DNA of 64,000 nucleotides from Drosophila pseudoobscura (taxonomy: Eukaryota; Arthropoda; Insecta; Diptera; Drosophilidae), in contig NC_046681.1 of the NCBI RefSeq assembly GCF_009870125.1, positions 7,391,001 through 7,455,000 on the forward strand. Direction: 5' to 3'. Positions 14,381-24,651 of the stretch are shown in pieces. The notes under the pieces are model-generated. The model ran no database searches. It was not told the origin of the DNA and saw only the letters and a list, made by a program, of their open reading frames with translations. Every line of letters starts with the position of its first letter. The first letter of the stretch is position 1. A program made the translations under genes and the position numbers.

Positions 14381-15331
14381 TTTAATTCCACTTCGTTTCA
14401 CCAGCTTTTCTCAGCTCTTCGGTATCGTATCTGGTTACATTCCCGATCTTGCAGCCTTTTTTGCTGACACATTAGCTATACAACGCGTCGCACTGGACAG
14501 CTGTATATTGGGCCCCCCATTCTGGGAGTCAGTGCATAGGATTAAGCCAAAGGAATCGGTCATAGAGCGAGAAAATTAAGCCAACAAAATCTTCGGGAAA
14601 TATATTACAGCTTCATTTTTGGCTTATCAAATCAATACTTTGGTAAACCTAATACATTTAGTTATGGGATTAGGATTACTATACCTCTTCGCTCCTCTTA
14701 TCGACAAATCTTGTGATGGAAAACCACAGCTCACGTACACATCCTTATTATCTATGCGGCTTATGCTGACGATGATAAATAAGACTTATTAGAAGCCGTC
14801 TGTGTGCTACCCGGAATATGTGTCTTTGATAAGTAGAGCCCTTCGCATATCGTATATTATAGTAATGAGATTCGAAGTCACACGAACGGCGACGCCTCGA
14901 GCGATTTTAGTATGGTATTCCACTAAAGAACTAAACAGTGGTCTGTGTGTACTTGTACGAAACAGGACCCTAACTCGTAGATGATTTGAAAGTGCATATA
15001 TCAAAAATGTTTTCCTAATTGTTCCCTTTTTTGTTTCATAAATAATTTCCTCTGGAATTTATTTTAATGTGTTTCATTTTGTTTGAAGTGAGCTTCCTTC
15101 CGTTCCATTAGCATCCCAGTGGAATCCCTTTCGTTCGGGAATGTGCATATGTACGTTCATAAGTATTCAGGCTCTGAGCAGTATTCAGTGAAGTGTCATT
15201 TTGAGAAATGCATTGGCTAAGTGAAATCGAAGTAGGTCAGGGCACTATTTAATTCCTGGTCGGCACTTCAGATCCATACATTCACGACACAATTACAGCT
15301 CGTGCTAAAACAAAAATAAAACTGGACTACA
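14381..15331. other. Intergenic stretch between Syt1 and the RABL3-like gene
   Basis: About 950 bases with only short, unconvincing ORFs. The last 150 bases presumably contain the promoter and 5' UTR of the downstream gene. Nothing else recognised. Confidence 0.6.
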
Positions 15332-16126
15332 ATGACACGATTCCAGAATTGTGAGCAGGAATTGCAACGGCTTGAGGCAGAAGTGCGTACAGTCCGCATT
15401 TTAATACTGGGTGACCCAGGTGAGAGTCGATGAATTGAGATACATATAACAGCAGCTTAACAGTTAAACAAATCTGTAGGAGTTGGAAAGTCATGTTTGA
15501 CCAACTTACTGGCTAGCAGCGCGATCACGCCAACACGCTCCTCCAGAACCGTTGCCAACAGAGAATGGACCGTCCAAGCGCGTCTGCACGAGTACCCCAT
15601 CATGGGACATCTGCCACTCACTCCAGAGTGGACGTCGCCCTCCTCTTCGGAGCGCTCAAACCAATGGATGTTCCCCAGAGAACCGCCACCAGCTTCTAGT
15701 GTGATATATTTCGTAGAGTTCTACGATAAGAACAGCTCAGTCAGCAAGAGTCGAGTGGACAGACATCCCTTGTACAAGAATATGGACGGAATCGTCTTGG
15801 TTTATAATATGAAGGACATGGAATCCCAGGATCATTTGCACGACTGGATATACGGCCCACTAATCGAGATAAGCCAGCACCGGCACAAAAAACGCAAACG
15901 TATATTAGACCGTCATCATGTGCCCATCCTAGTCGTGGGCACCATGTTGGATACGCTGCGCACGCGCCCACTACGACGCTGTGGAACCATTGCTCATCAA
16001 TTGGGGGCTGAGGAGATATTCCTTAATTGCCTGAATCCAGACTTAATGGCTGAAAAAACCCGCAACTACGGAAAAGTGTGCCAATTCTTGAATAGGGCCG
16101 TCGACTTTAAGATGAATACCAAATGA
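15332..16126 (+). CDS. RABL3-like Ras-superfamily protein with eroded GTPase motifs
   Basis: Two exons, 15332-15419 and 15480-16126, split inside the P-loop codon GDPG; total 244 residues, close to the length of RABL3. The G1 motif GDPGVGKSCL (about residues 27-36) is intact. The blocks IYFVEFYD, YKNMDGIVLVYNMKD, VPILVVGTMLDTL and EIFLNCLNPDLMA line up with RABL3 from memory. Two nucleotide-contact motifs look lost: the G3 region after FYD reads KNSSVSK instead of VGGS, and the G4 lysine is replaced by Met (GTMLDTL versus GTKLD). There is an extra Pro/Ser-rich insert around residues 68-94. RABL3 is known to regulate Ras prenylation and vesicle events in animals; whether this protein binds GTP is uncertain. 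Start chosen as the first ATG in frame with the P-loop. It ends 77 bases before the HINT1 stop (convergent). Confidence 0.8.
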
Positions 16127-16203
16127 ATACTTTACGTCAAATATGTATGCCATAATATATATATATATATTTGGAAGATTTTATCGCCTATGGGGAGAGG
16201 TTC

Positions 16204-16649
<446 letters not shown>

Positions 16650-16715
16650 TCTAGCGAAAGTTGTAGCAAAAGACCGAGAACTGCAACTTAAAACACGAAC
16701 AAAATTCATCAAAAG

Positions 16716-16820
16716 GCGGACTGCCAACTGGTGGCAATTACCAACGCACTAGGGATTTTTTGTGCAATGCGGACTGCCAACTGGTCGCAATTACAAACGC
16801 ACTAGGGATTTTTGTGCATT
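16716..16820. repeat. 53-bp direct repeat, two copies, upstream of HINT1
   Basis: Copy 1 (16716-16768) and copy 2 (16769-16820) differ at only a few positions. Each starts GCGGACTGCCAACTGG and ends near GGGATTTTT-GTGCA, and copy 1 contains the inverted repeat TGCCAACTGGTGGCA. It lies in the HINT1 5' flank, perhaps partly in its 5' UTR. Confidence 0.9.
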
Positions 16821-16822
16821 TG

Positions 16823-16922
16823 CTCGATATATCGATATATCGATAGATTTATAATCATCGGTGTAAACCATCGATATAAAACCATCGGTATTAATTTTTT
16901 AATCAATAACGTAATCGATATT
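16823..16922. promoter_or_regulatory. Cluster of DRE / BEAF-type TATCGATA elements
   Basis: Within 100 bases there are overlapping ATATCGATATATCGATAG sites at 16827-16848, ATCGATAT at about 16871 and ATCGATAT at about 16915. TATCGATA is the DREF element, and clustered CGATA cores bind the BEAF-32 boundary protein. Position just upstream of HINT1 suggests a housekeeping promoter or a boundary between HINT1 and the fragment mosaic. Binding is inferred from motif only. Confidence 0.6.
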
Positions 16923-16999
16923 GAGAAACTGCCACCACCAGCGATCAGCTGTCGCGACTATCGAAGCAGTGCCATCTCAATTGGATTTGTGGGGGGGGG

Positions 17000-17320
17000 A
17001 GATTTTCCCGTGGACGGCCAGCGGCGCCCGTTGGCGCTTTTGTGGCCCCCCCAGACCACCCGGAGCAACAGTCCGACCACAGAGAAGACCCACATTGGCT
17101 ACCGGCAACACCGGCAATCTTCCTAAAGCCAGCTGAGCAGTCAATGTGGCTCATCCAACTGGCATCCGACCCTGGAGTTGGGCGGCAAGTCGCCCAACAT
17201 TATCCTCTCGGACACGGACCGGACTACGCCGTGGAGACAGCCCATTTCGGCCTCTTCTTCAACATGGGCCAGTGCTGCTGTGCCGGCTCTCGCACCTTTG
17301 TGGAGGATATTTTCATAGTT
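17000..17320 (+). pseudogene. Aldh: Aldehyde dehydrogenase (Aldh/ALDH2-type) gene fragment
   Basis: Pieces of a mitochondrial-type ALDH are readable in shifting frames. FPVDG is followed by garbled sequence, then TLATGNTG and LKPAEQS. After a jump of about 75 residues relative to the full protein comes [12 protein letters not shown], then [18 protein letters not shown] and [10 protein letters not shown]. The last block contains the catalytic cysteine region (GQCCCAG). There is no start, no C-terminal third, and the frame changes several times, so it cannot make the enzyme. In D. melanogaster Aldh lies elsewhere on 2L (about 30B). Match judged from memory of ALDH2 proteins. Confidence 0.85.
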
Positions 17321-17390
17321 CAATGTGAGGGGATATGGTCCCCCGGCAATGGCAATGCGTATTCTGGCTGCTTTTTTGCCTGTGCAGTGC

Positions 17391-18069
17391 CCCTTAGTTA
17401 GTGGCAGGTACTCATTGCAAGGTCTACATATCTCTTTTGGCTGCGGGGAGTCTAGCGTGTACTGTCTGGACAACTTCTATGCCCCTGCGCGGGATAAGCT
17501 GCCGCGCTTGCTGGAGTATAGCGATCATCGTGCCCCGTCACTGGTGGCACTATGTGGAGGCGACGGAGACATCGCTCAGTCTCAACTACTGGGTGCCTCT
17601 CAAGGACGACATGGACCTGGCCCTGGACGAGTTTCTGGTCAACCACATTGTCGAGAGCTTTGTCAAGGGCGAAAGTGAACAGACGAAGCAGTATCTACTG
17701 AATCCCAATCAACTGGAGGACATATCCTCGACGCCCAGCGAACTGTTTGCCCAGTTCCAGCAGGCCGTACAGAATGCCGAGAGCGAGGAGCACAAACGGA
17801 AGCTGTGGGAAACCGATTACTTGACTCAATCCAAATTTAGGGAGCTCCTTGCTAGAGTGCGTCTCACCGTTCGGCACCTGGAGGTGATGCCCAAGGAGGA
17901 ATACAAGCTCTTGCTGGAGTTCAACTCGAAGCGGCTGCAAACAGAGACGAGAACTGCTACTGAGAGTTTGCCGATCAGCTCCACATTGGAACTGCTCATC
18001 AGCAGTATGTGTGCCCCACGCACCATTGCGGGCATGAAACGAGAGTTCTTTCGGAGACTATATACGTGA
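17391..18069 (+). pseudogene. JmjC-domain (HSPBAP1-like) gene fragment, 3' half
   Basis: Two overlapping frames carry one protein. The first gives ESSVYCLDNFYAPARDKLPR and LLE. Then, with a frame change near 17515 and a loss of roughly 10-15 residues, comes IIVPRHWWHYVEATETSLSL and NYWVPLKDDMD, continuing open to the stop TGA at 18067. The RHWWHYVE block is the end of a JmjC fold as in HSPBAP1-type hydroxylases; the metal-binding HxD half is absent upstream. The 3' portion (about 180 residues) has no internal stop, so the copy is young or the tail is still used. It directly abuts the Aldh fragment. Confidence 0.75.
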
Positions 18070-18277
18070 TATTTTTGTTGCATATATGAGATTAAAATCC
18101 AAGAAGCCATCAACATGTATGATACAATTGTAAGCAAACGAACGAAAGCCGGAACAGAAACAAAACACAGAGCATTAAATGCCATGACCACCAATCGCCG
18201 CTTCTCTACGATCCGGAACTCAACGAAGAGGCCTTGGTTAAACCACAGTGTGGGTATAAATACGGGTGGGATGCGGT

Positions 18278-18610
18278 TTACCATCCTGGTGGCTTCTGGT
18301 TGGGATAGCCGCCTTGCTGTTGGGAAGCATAACTGCCAGGATAGGTGCCATAGTGCCCAGGTGGTGGTCCTTGTGGATAGCGGGGGGCTATACTGACAAT
18401 CTGCAAATGAAAAGCATTCGCCTGGATACGGCATATTGGCAGCAGCTGCCGCAGCCGGTGCGCTGGGAGCAGAGCCAGCTGGATTGGATGGAATGTCTGG
18501 CGGATGGGGGCGAAAAAACAAAATGATGTATTATCAAACTTTGTTAGGGAATGACTGTACCTACCGCTGCCACTACCCGAGGTGGAGGCAACAACAACAA
18601 CAGAACTCAA
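18278..18610 (-). pseudogene. Fragment of a Pro/Gly/Tyr/Ala-rich protein gene
   Basis: On the minus strand, about 18607-18568 reads VVVVASTSGSGS. An intron-like gap with a GTAGGTAC donor and a CCATCCGCCAG acceptor follows. Then comes DIPSNPAGSAPSAP, a poly-Ala run and NMPYPG, and after another frame change YPQGPPPGHYGTYPGSYAS and QQQGGYPNQKPPGW, stop at 18278. The style is that of the low-complexity tails of many membrane-trafficking or RNA-binding proteins; I do not recognise the parent gene. Intron-like sequence appears retained, pointing to a DNA-level copy rather than a retrocopy. No start codon is visible upstream, where the crol fragment begins. Confidence 0.5.
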
Positions 18611-18740
18611 TTCAAGAAAGATTCAAGAACCAGTAGCACCGTCCCATCCACAACTATAAGAACACACTGTTTAATACAAAATATACCACACGGAGGAGGA
18701 GCAAAGAGAAGGATTTTCAACATCGGAGTCCCGGACAAGC

Positions 18741-19659
18741 ATGCAGCACGTGAGCGCTGCCAGCTCGGTGCCATCAGTTGTAGCCCCGGTCGTGACCACT
18801 GGTGGAACCACCATCACCCTCGGCGGACCGCCGCCCTTGCCTAAATCTGAGAACAAAGAGGATGGCAAACCGCCGCACGGCATAGAAATGTACAAGGTTA
18901 ACATTGAAGGATATCTCCCAGCTGTTTACATACCACGAGGTCTTTGGAAAGATCCACGGCGATGTGGTCAATCATCAGCTGGCGGCGGCGCATGGCGGGC
19001 AACTGCCGCCGCCACCACCCCTGCCACCGCAGACGCATGCCGTGAGTGCAGCGGCAGCAGCGGCTGCAGCATCCACCAATAATGCCGCTGTGGCGGCTGT
19101 AATGGCATCAGCGAATGCTGCTGCAGCAGCAGCGGCGGCCGCCTCGGCGGCGGGAGGCAACGGCCTGCCGGTGGCGACGAGCTCCGGCGGCCAGCAGGGC
19201 AGCGCTACGGTGACCACGACCAGTTCGACGGCGAGCAGTGGCAGCGGCAACAGCGGTAGCGGGGGCACCACAACCACGGCGGGTGAGTTGCTTATGCCTA
19301 AAATGGAGGGCGGCATTCATGGCGTGGACGGGCAGTCGACCGTGGCGCTGGCCCCAGACGGGACGCCCATTGCGACGGGGACCCATGTGTGCGACATTTT
19401 TGGCAAGATGTTCCAGTTTCGGTATCAGCTGATCGTGCACCGTCGCTACCACAGCGAACGCAAGCCGTTCATGTGTCAGGTGTGCGGACAGGGTTTCACC
19501 ACGTCGCAGGACCTGACACGCCATGGGAAGATCCACATCGGTGGCCCCATGTTCACCTGCATCGTGTGCTTCAATGTGTTTGCCAACAACACCAGTCTGG
19601 AGCGGCATATGAAACGTCATTCCACGGACAAGCCATTCGCCTGCACCATTTGCCAAAAG
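18741..19659 (+). pseudogene. crol: Truncated copy of crooked legs (crol) C2H2 zinc-finger gene
   Basis: The sequence matches crol from its start (MQHVSAASSVPSV, residue 1) through GIEMYKVNIE, DISQLFTYHEVFGKIHGDVV, the Pro and Ala repeats, and into the finger array. It ends at FACTICQK, at a GT that looks like the parent's intron donor. Two lesions are plain: an extra G at about 18909 shifts frame between NIE and DISQ, and finger 1 has lost its second zinc cysteine (VCDIFGK instead of VCDICGK). Fingers 2 and 3 (MCQVCGQGF, CIVCFNVF) are intact, while the remaining array of more than ten fingers is missing. Full crol lies elsewhere on 2L (33A) in D. melanogaster. The fragment ends 40 bases from the Taf10 stop, tail-to-tail. 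Confidence 0.88.
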
Positions 19660-19698
19660 TATGTATGTATTTGTACGTCTTATTGCTTGAACAATAAA

Positions 19699-20258
19699 CT
19701 AAACAAAGTATTGGGGCTTCCGCATGGTTATGCCGTGGTCAGCCAGAGCTGGAACCAAATCTTCCATGGCCAATGTGTATTTGCGATCCTTGGGGTTCTT
19801 CTTGTCCTTGCTGGAGCTGTGTCCACTGGAGTGCTGAATGTTGGTGGTGCGGGTCTTGCAGTGCTGCAGTGCATCATTGGCGATATCCGATATGAACTTT
19901 TGCGCCGATACAGACACCAAACGCACAATCTCTGGGTCCACCTTTGAGAACCCAGCCTGCAGTCACAAAAATAGGGTCAAGAAATAGTATAGTGCACCCT
20001 TCATTCAATACGTACAGATTTGAGTATGTTGACCGTTAGGGCGTCGGGTAGCGTAGGAGTGTAATCCTCTAGCTGTCGGAGAAGCTCATCCACATCAGCA
20101 TCTTCGGACGAGGCTGGCGCCTCCTCCACTTCCAAGTCTTCCTCATCCGTTTCCTGATCAGAGTGCTGCTGAGGGCTTAACGGGTGCTCCTCATCCTCCG
20201 TGTCGGTTGCCAGGGACTCTGTAGGTGTTAGATTCACATCCTCTCCATCTGAAGCCAT
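19699..20258 (-). CDS. Taf10: TAF10, TFIID/SAGA subunit
   Basis: Two exons, 20016-20258 and 19699-19956, encode 166 residues. The N-terminal 60 residues are acidic and disordered (ASDGEDVNLTP, ETDEEDLEVEE). The histone-fold region starts at LLRQLEDYTPTLPDAL and runs through VDPEIVRLVSVSAQKFISDI and DALQHCKTRT. The linker IQHSSGHSSSKDKKNPKD is followed by RKYTLAMEDLVPALADHGI and ends KPQYFV. TAF10 pairs with TAF3, TAF8 or SPT7-type histone folds in TFIID and SAGA-type complexes. This paralogue is the acidic-tailed Taf10; the neighbour is Taf10b. The two are divergently transcribed with starts 425 bases apart. Confidence 0.96.
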
Positions 20259-20418
20259 AGTTAAGTTGATATTTTTTGTGTGTAACAAAAACAGCTGCTG
20301 CTGGAACAACCGAGTGGAAGAAACGAGTGAAACAACGACACCCGCAGCGCCACCATCCGTGACTGCGTTGACATTCTTCGATCTTGATATTCGGCATAGA
20401 TATACTTGCTAGCTAGAA

Positions 20419-20650
20419 CTGCAATAAAAGCAATTATTTAAAGTAAGCCAATTAAGTAGAAAAATTATTCATGAATCGTATAAAATTATGTGGGCATGGC
20501 TAAATATTCTATATAGCTGGTAATATTCGACGGAACAAAGAAAACGGGGAATATGAATAATAGAACTCGAATTCGTCAGTATATTTACGGTATATTTTTT
20601 AAATGAGACAGTATGTTTCGGTATATTTCTATTGAGTCAGTCACACTGTT
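20419..20650 (+). promoter_or_regulatory. Taf10b promoter within a dispersed ~230-bp repeat (copy 1)
   Basis: Bases 20577-20648 hold three motif-6-type sites (CAGTATATTTA, CGGTATATTT twice) followed by CAGTCACACTG, a near match to Ohler motif 1 (YGGTCACACTR), 36 bases before the ATG. The whole block from TGCAATAAAAGCAATTATT at 20419 onwards is similar to the reverse complement of about 47986-48250 upstream of Cwc25, for example AATTATGTGGGC versus AGTTATGTGGGC. So this is both a core promoter and a copy of a repeat. Confidence 0.75.
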
Positions 20651-20683
20651 GTTTTGTGTTGTTCTTACATATTTTTCTTGATA

Positions 20684-21199
20684 ATGGTCGGATCCAATTT
20701 TGGTATAATCTACGGCCTGACGGGCCCTTCAAACCAAGGAGCCTCCTCAGCTGGACAGGGCGGAGCAGGCATGGCTGCTGGTGGAGGAAGCGCAGACCGC
20801 GACCGCCTTACTACCGCGGCCCATCTCAGCGACTTCATGTTGCAGCTGGAAGACTACACGCCGTTGATTCCCGATGCCGTGACAGCGCATTATTTGAATT
20901 TAGGTGGATTCCAGGCGGACGACAAACGGATTGTGCGTCTCATTAGCATTGCAGCTCAGAAATACATGTCGGAGATCATGGACGATGCTCTACAGCACTC
21001 CAAAGCGCGTACGCATTTGCAAACCACCAACACACCTGGCGGATCAAAGGTAACGGATGAAATTTTCTAACGAACTGAGTTAAAACATATCCGTCCCTTA
21101 CAGGCCAAGGATCGCAAGTTTACATTGACCATGGAAGATCTGCAACCAGCGCTGGCCGACTACGGAATCAATGTTCGCAAAATGGACTATAGCCAGTAG
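20684..21199 (+). CDS. Taf10b: TAF10b, second TAF10 paralogue
   Basis: Two exons, 20684-21049 and 21104-21199, encode 153 residues. It starts MVGSNFGIIYG and has a Gly/Ala/Ser-rich N-terminus. The histone fold begins LQLEDYTPLIPDAVTAHYL, continues DDKRIVRLISIAAQKYMSEI, and ends MEDLQPALADYGINV with tail MDYSQ. The intron sits at the same protein region as a typical TAF10 linker (TPGGSK/AKDRKF). In D. melanogaster the paralogues divide between TFIID/SAGA-type complexes. The TATA-less promoter just upstream carries motif 6 and motif 1. Confidence 0.96.
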
Positions 21200-21325
21200 A
21201 TCTCTGCACACTCTATAAATTCTCTCATCTAGTTTTTAGTTTATTCAAAAGTCGGGCAAAGCGATTATTGTTCAATTATAAATATCCAGACACTAACATC
21301 TAAGTGGTTAATACTAAAATTTTGT

Positions 21326-22113
21326 TCATTGGCATGTTACGAATTTCTTGAAACTGCGCGAGGTTCCGCCCGCCACTCGGAATGCCAGAAGTCCCGTGAG
21401 AATGGTGATTATATAGTTGGTCAGCAAAGTAGCCGTGTATAACTCACTGGCATTGAGGAGGGTCAGGAGAGATACGAACAGATGGCTGCCCACTACGTAG
21501 GCAATGTGCAGATAGTTGTTCGTGTCGCAGGCGTTGAAAAAGATCACGCTCCAGAAGGTGTGCAGCAGTATGATGGACAGTGCCTGAGCTGCTGAGGTGA
21601 CAAAGAATAACTCAGTGCCACTCTGGAGGCCCATGGTTCCGGGTCCGCTCTGTTCAAATATAGGTTCATTAGCAAACTAAAGCCACCGTCTCTTGGGCAA
21701 ACCTCAGTCATACTCACCATATCAGCCAGAACATTGACCAGCGCAAACATTCCGGATATGATTCCGAATCCTAGGCCGGAGACATACGACAGAATATGCT
21801 TGTTGTCCGTCACTCTGGTGTCCTCGGCCACGGCTTGCAAGCCCTGTTCCGTGCTGCGTAAAATGCGATAAATGATATACCGGAAGCATTCCTGAAAGAC
21901 CACCGAGAAGAACACCCCGAATGCCAGGACATCGCGCAGCGGAATCATGGCAAACCACAGCAGCGACGAGAGCAACAGGGACAGCAGCCAGAAAAATGCC
22001 GCTGCAATAAGTATGATGATGCGCACCGGATCATTGGCGATGGTGAAGACGAACAGCGCGAATGGAGGACCAAATGCAATAAAAGTGCAGCCGAAGAACT
22101 CGGGCAGAGTCAT
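21326..22113 (-). CDS. aph-1: Aph-1, gamma-secretase subunit
   Basis: Two exons, 21718-22113 and 21326-21649, encode 239 residues. Aph-1 is the seven-pass membrane scaffold of gamma-secretase, the protease that cleaves Notch and APP. The start MTLPEFFGCTFIAFGPPFAL is canonical, and strongly hydrophobic segments follow. The GxxxG-type motif of TM4 is GLGFGIISG. The two conserved membrane histidines are in LLHTFWSVIFF and GSHLFVSLL. It ends GGTSRSFKKFVTCQ. The 3' end lies about 125 bases from the Taf10b stop, so the transcripts probably overlap tail-to-tail. Confidence 0.97.
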
Positions 22114-22731
22114 CTTTTCTGGTGTTTTCGTTTTTGGCAGCAAGAGGAAGCAGAGACAGACTATTCCCAATCGTTGCCAGAGGGCTAGACTGCGTCCGAG
22201 GTTGCCGGACTTGACTGCCTGTAATACCCTACACAATTTCGGTTGATACGACTTTAGATGAATTATGTTCAGGAATAGTCCTAAAAAACGATTGCTTGAT
22301 GATTGATGATGATGTATCATTAGGTAATGCCTGCAAATATATGCAGCTCATTCGGTGCGCTTCATAAACAGAAGATCTGACCTAAGCTCATTCTGACCAA
22401 ACCTCCCACGCCCTAGAGTGCGTTCGTAGTCGACTATGAGCGTTTCTCTGGCACTAAGACAAAGGCGGCCCACTTTCCGCTCCGCTCTCTGCCAGCATTT
22501 TGTTTGGGGCGGGATTAGTCATTGCAATATTGAGTCAATCATCACAGCTGCATTCTCCCGCACACACTATGCAGTCTAAGTAATATTCCATAACCAGAAG
22601 CGATTCGCACCAGCACAGCTGCGGGCAATACTCTTCTGTTCCCATTTCTGAGAGTAAGCAAAACTGCAATTGGCAGACAACTGTAGCAGACGAGAGCTCA
22701 CCTTTGATTTCTTTCTTCAGTGCATGCTGTG

Positions 22732-23813
22732 ATGGCGAAACGTCTTCTCCCCCATGAACCCTCGTTCGAGGGGCCTGGTCCCGATGAGCTCGACAGCCCA
22801 GCCATAGAGGCGGCGGCCCTAGACATTCCGTCGCAAGTAACAGATAGGACACTTCAAAAAGGTTTGACGCTAATTGGTGCACACTAAGCAGTGGGTCCGG
22901 TCTGACAAATGAAGTTTTCCGCAGGTTTCTGGGAGCGCCCCACATCGTCCACCACGTATGAGCCACCCAGCGAAGGAACTGTGCTGCGGTTTGACATTCT
23001 GCTCGCCCACATCATGCCCCCAGACGGGGAGGATGTGAAAATCAAGCGTTATGTGGTCTACGAGGTCACCGTGCGCCAAGACGGCACCGAAGAAGACGCC
23101 CAGCCAGCAAAGATCGAGCGTCGCTATACGGATTTTCGTGAGCTGTATCTTTGCCTGAAACGCCAGCACCCCGCTGAGATGGCGAACATGTACTTCCCCA
23201 ACAAAGTGCTCATGGGCAACTTTAAGTCCGAGTTGATTGGTGAACGCAGCGCTGCCTTTGAGCAGTTCCTTACGTTCGTGGCCAGCCACTCCAAACTGCG
23301 CGATTCGGACGACTTTCTGCACTTTCTGCAGAACGACGAGCTGTCCCGTGCATGCCAGTTCTTGGACGAGCGTCGCCACGAGAACGCCATTCCCATACTC
23401 GAGAACTGTTTTCGTCTGCTGAACAAGATCTACATGAATCGCGCACGCCCAGTACTTCTGATACTCTGCCGCCTGGTGGCAGCCTGCACGTCTTCTCCAG
23501 TGCCCCACCACTCCGCCGAGCGCTGGGCTCTATTGGCCCTGGGTCGCTTTGAGACTGTAAGCGATATTGATCTACTGCCGCTCTATATTCCCCTGCTCCA
23601 CACCTGTGCTCATCTGTGGTAAGTGCCAGAAGCTGCGAAATCATATGCCCCACTCTAAACTGTACTTCTCGTTGCAGGTGGCAGCGCGGGCAGGACCAAA
23701 AACCCATCACCGACCGGCTAACGGACATGTCCAAGCAGGGCATCAACACGGCTCAAACCGCCAGCCTCATGCAGGCTATACACAAGATCGATCCGCGAAC
23801 CGAAACCATTTAA
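22732..23813 (+). CDS. Sorting nexin 20/21-like PX-domain protein
   Basis: Three exons, 22732-22861, 22925-23618 and 23678-23813, encode 319 residues. The PX domain spans about residues 60-180. The phosphoinositide-binding basic patch is ERRYTDFRELYLCLKRQ; the membrane loop FPNKVLMGNF is followed by RSAAFEQFLTFVA. The helical C-terminal half (FLDERRHENAIPILENC onward) resembles the TPR-like tail of SNX20/21. Such proteins bind PI3P or PI(4,5)P2 on early endosomes. Start chosen at MAKRLLPHEPSFEG, the first ATG in frame. A poly(A) signal GTGAATAAAT lies near 24231. Divergent from aph-1, 618 bases between starts. Confidence 0.88.
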
Positions 23814-24651
23814 ATCTCCACTAGATTATGCCCAAATTATGATCGGCATTCCGTAGCGTATCTGCTAAGCGAAAAGTGCAATTAGGCAACTTGTGCAATT
23901 AGTATTAAGCGTAAAATGATTCGTTAAAACGTAGTTTTCGCACGTCAATGTCTTATATACGTACATATGTATTTGTGCATCCATCTTTGTTGTTTTGTCC
24001 CAAGAGGAGTTGTGTGAGCTTCAAGTCCGTTTAACCACTAGATCGGAATTGTAATGGCGTCCAAATGTTTGTGACCCGTAGAAGGAGACATTTCCAGTCT
24101 GGTGGCCTCGTATCAGAATATCGCGTTCGTTCATACGAACGATTACAATATCATATCTATGTATGTCATTTAACGCACAGCTCCCATAATTATTTATTTG
24201 TTTGTGCCGTTGGCCTAGCCTTAATGAATTGTGAATAAATACCATACTCAACCGTTTTGTCATTGAACTTTGCTTGGTTTGTATTTTACGGTTGGTTTTT
24301 CTTTGTTTTTAGAGTTTTAGAGTCATTGGGGGCAGAACTTTAATTCTAAGAGTGCACTAATTAGTAATATGCTTAATTCTAGGGGTTGTGAGGATCTCGT
24401 GACCGCACTCAGAATTATCAAATTTTGTTTTAAAAGTTTATAAATTATAACTTAAGACGTCAAATAATTGATTCAACTATAATAAAGATAGAAGGGTAAG
24501 TGCGTTTTCAACAAATTGTTTGCAGCAGTTGGCACTGCGCTACCGCCCATCCTAATATACATACATCATTTGAAATGTACACTTCATTACCATCATTGCC
24601 ATTGCTTTCCTACAGCCCGGATCCCATTTTGGATTCGTTTCTGGGTTCGTT
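23814..24651. other. 3' UTRs of the sorting nexin (+) and Tnpo-SR (-)
   Basis: 838 bases without coding sequence. It contains an AATAAA near 24234 for the plus-strand gene. TTTATT-type signals for the minus-strand gene are less clear. Confidence 0.6.

Noticed and set aside
18904-19947. A 347-codon plus-strand ORF that looks like one zinc-finger gene
   Set aside because: Its 5' part is the truncated crol copy and its 3' part is the reverse strand of Taf10 exon 2; it has no ATG in frame at the start.
22535-23511. Minus-strand ORFs of 143 and 213 codons over the sorting nexin
   Set aside because: They overlap the PX-domain exon in antisense and show no known motif.
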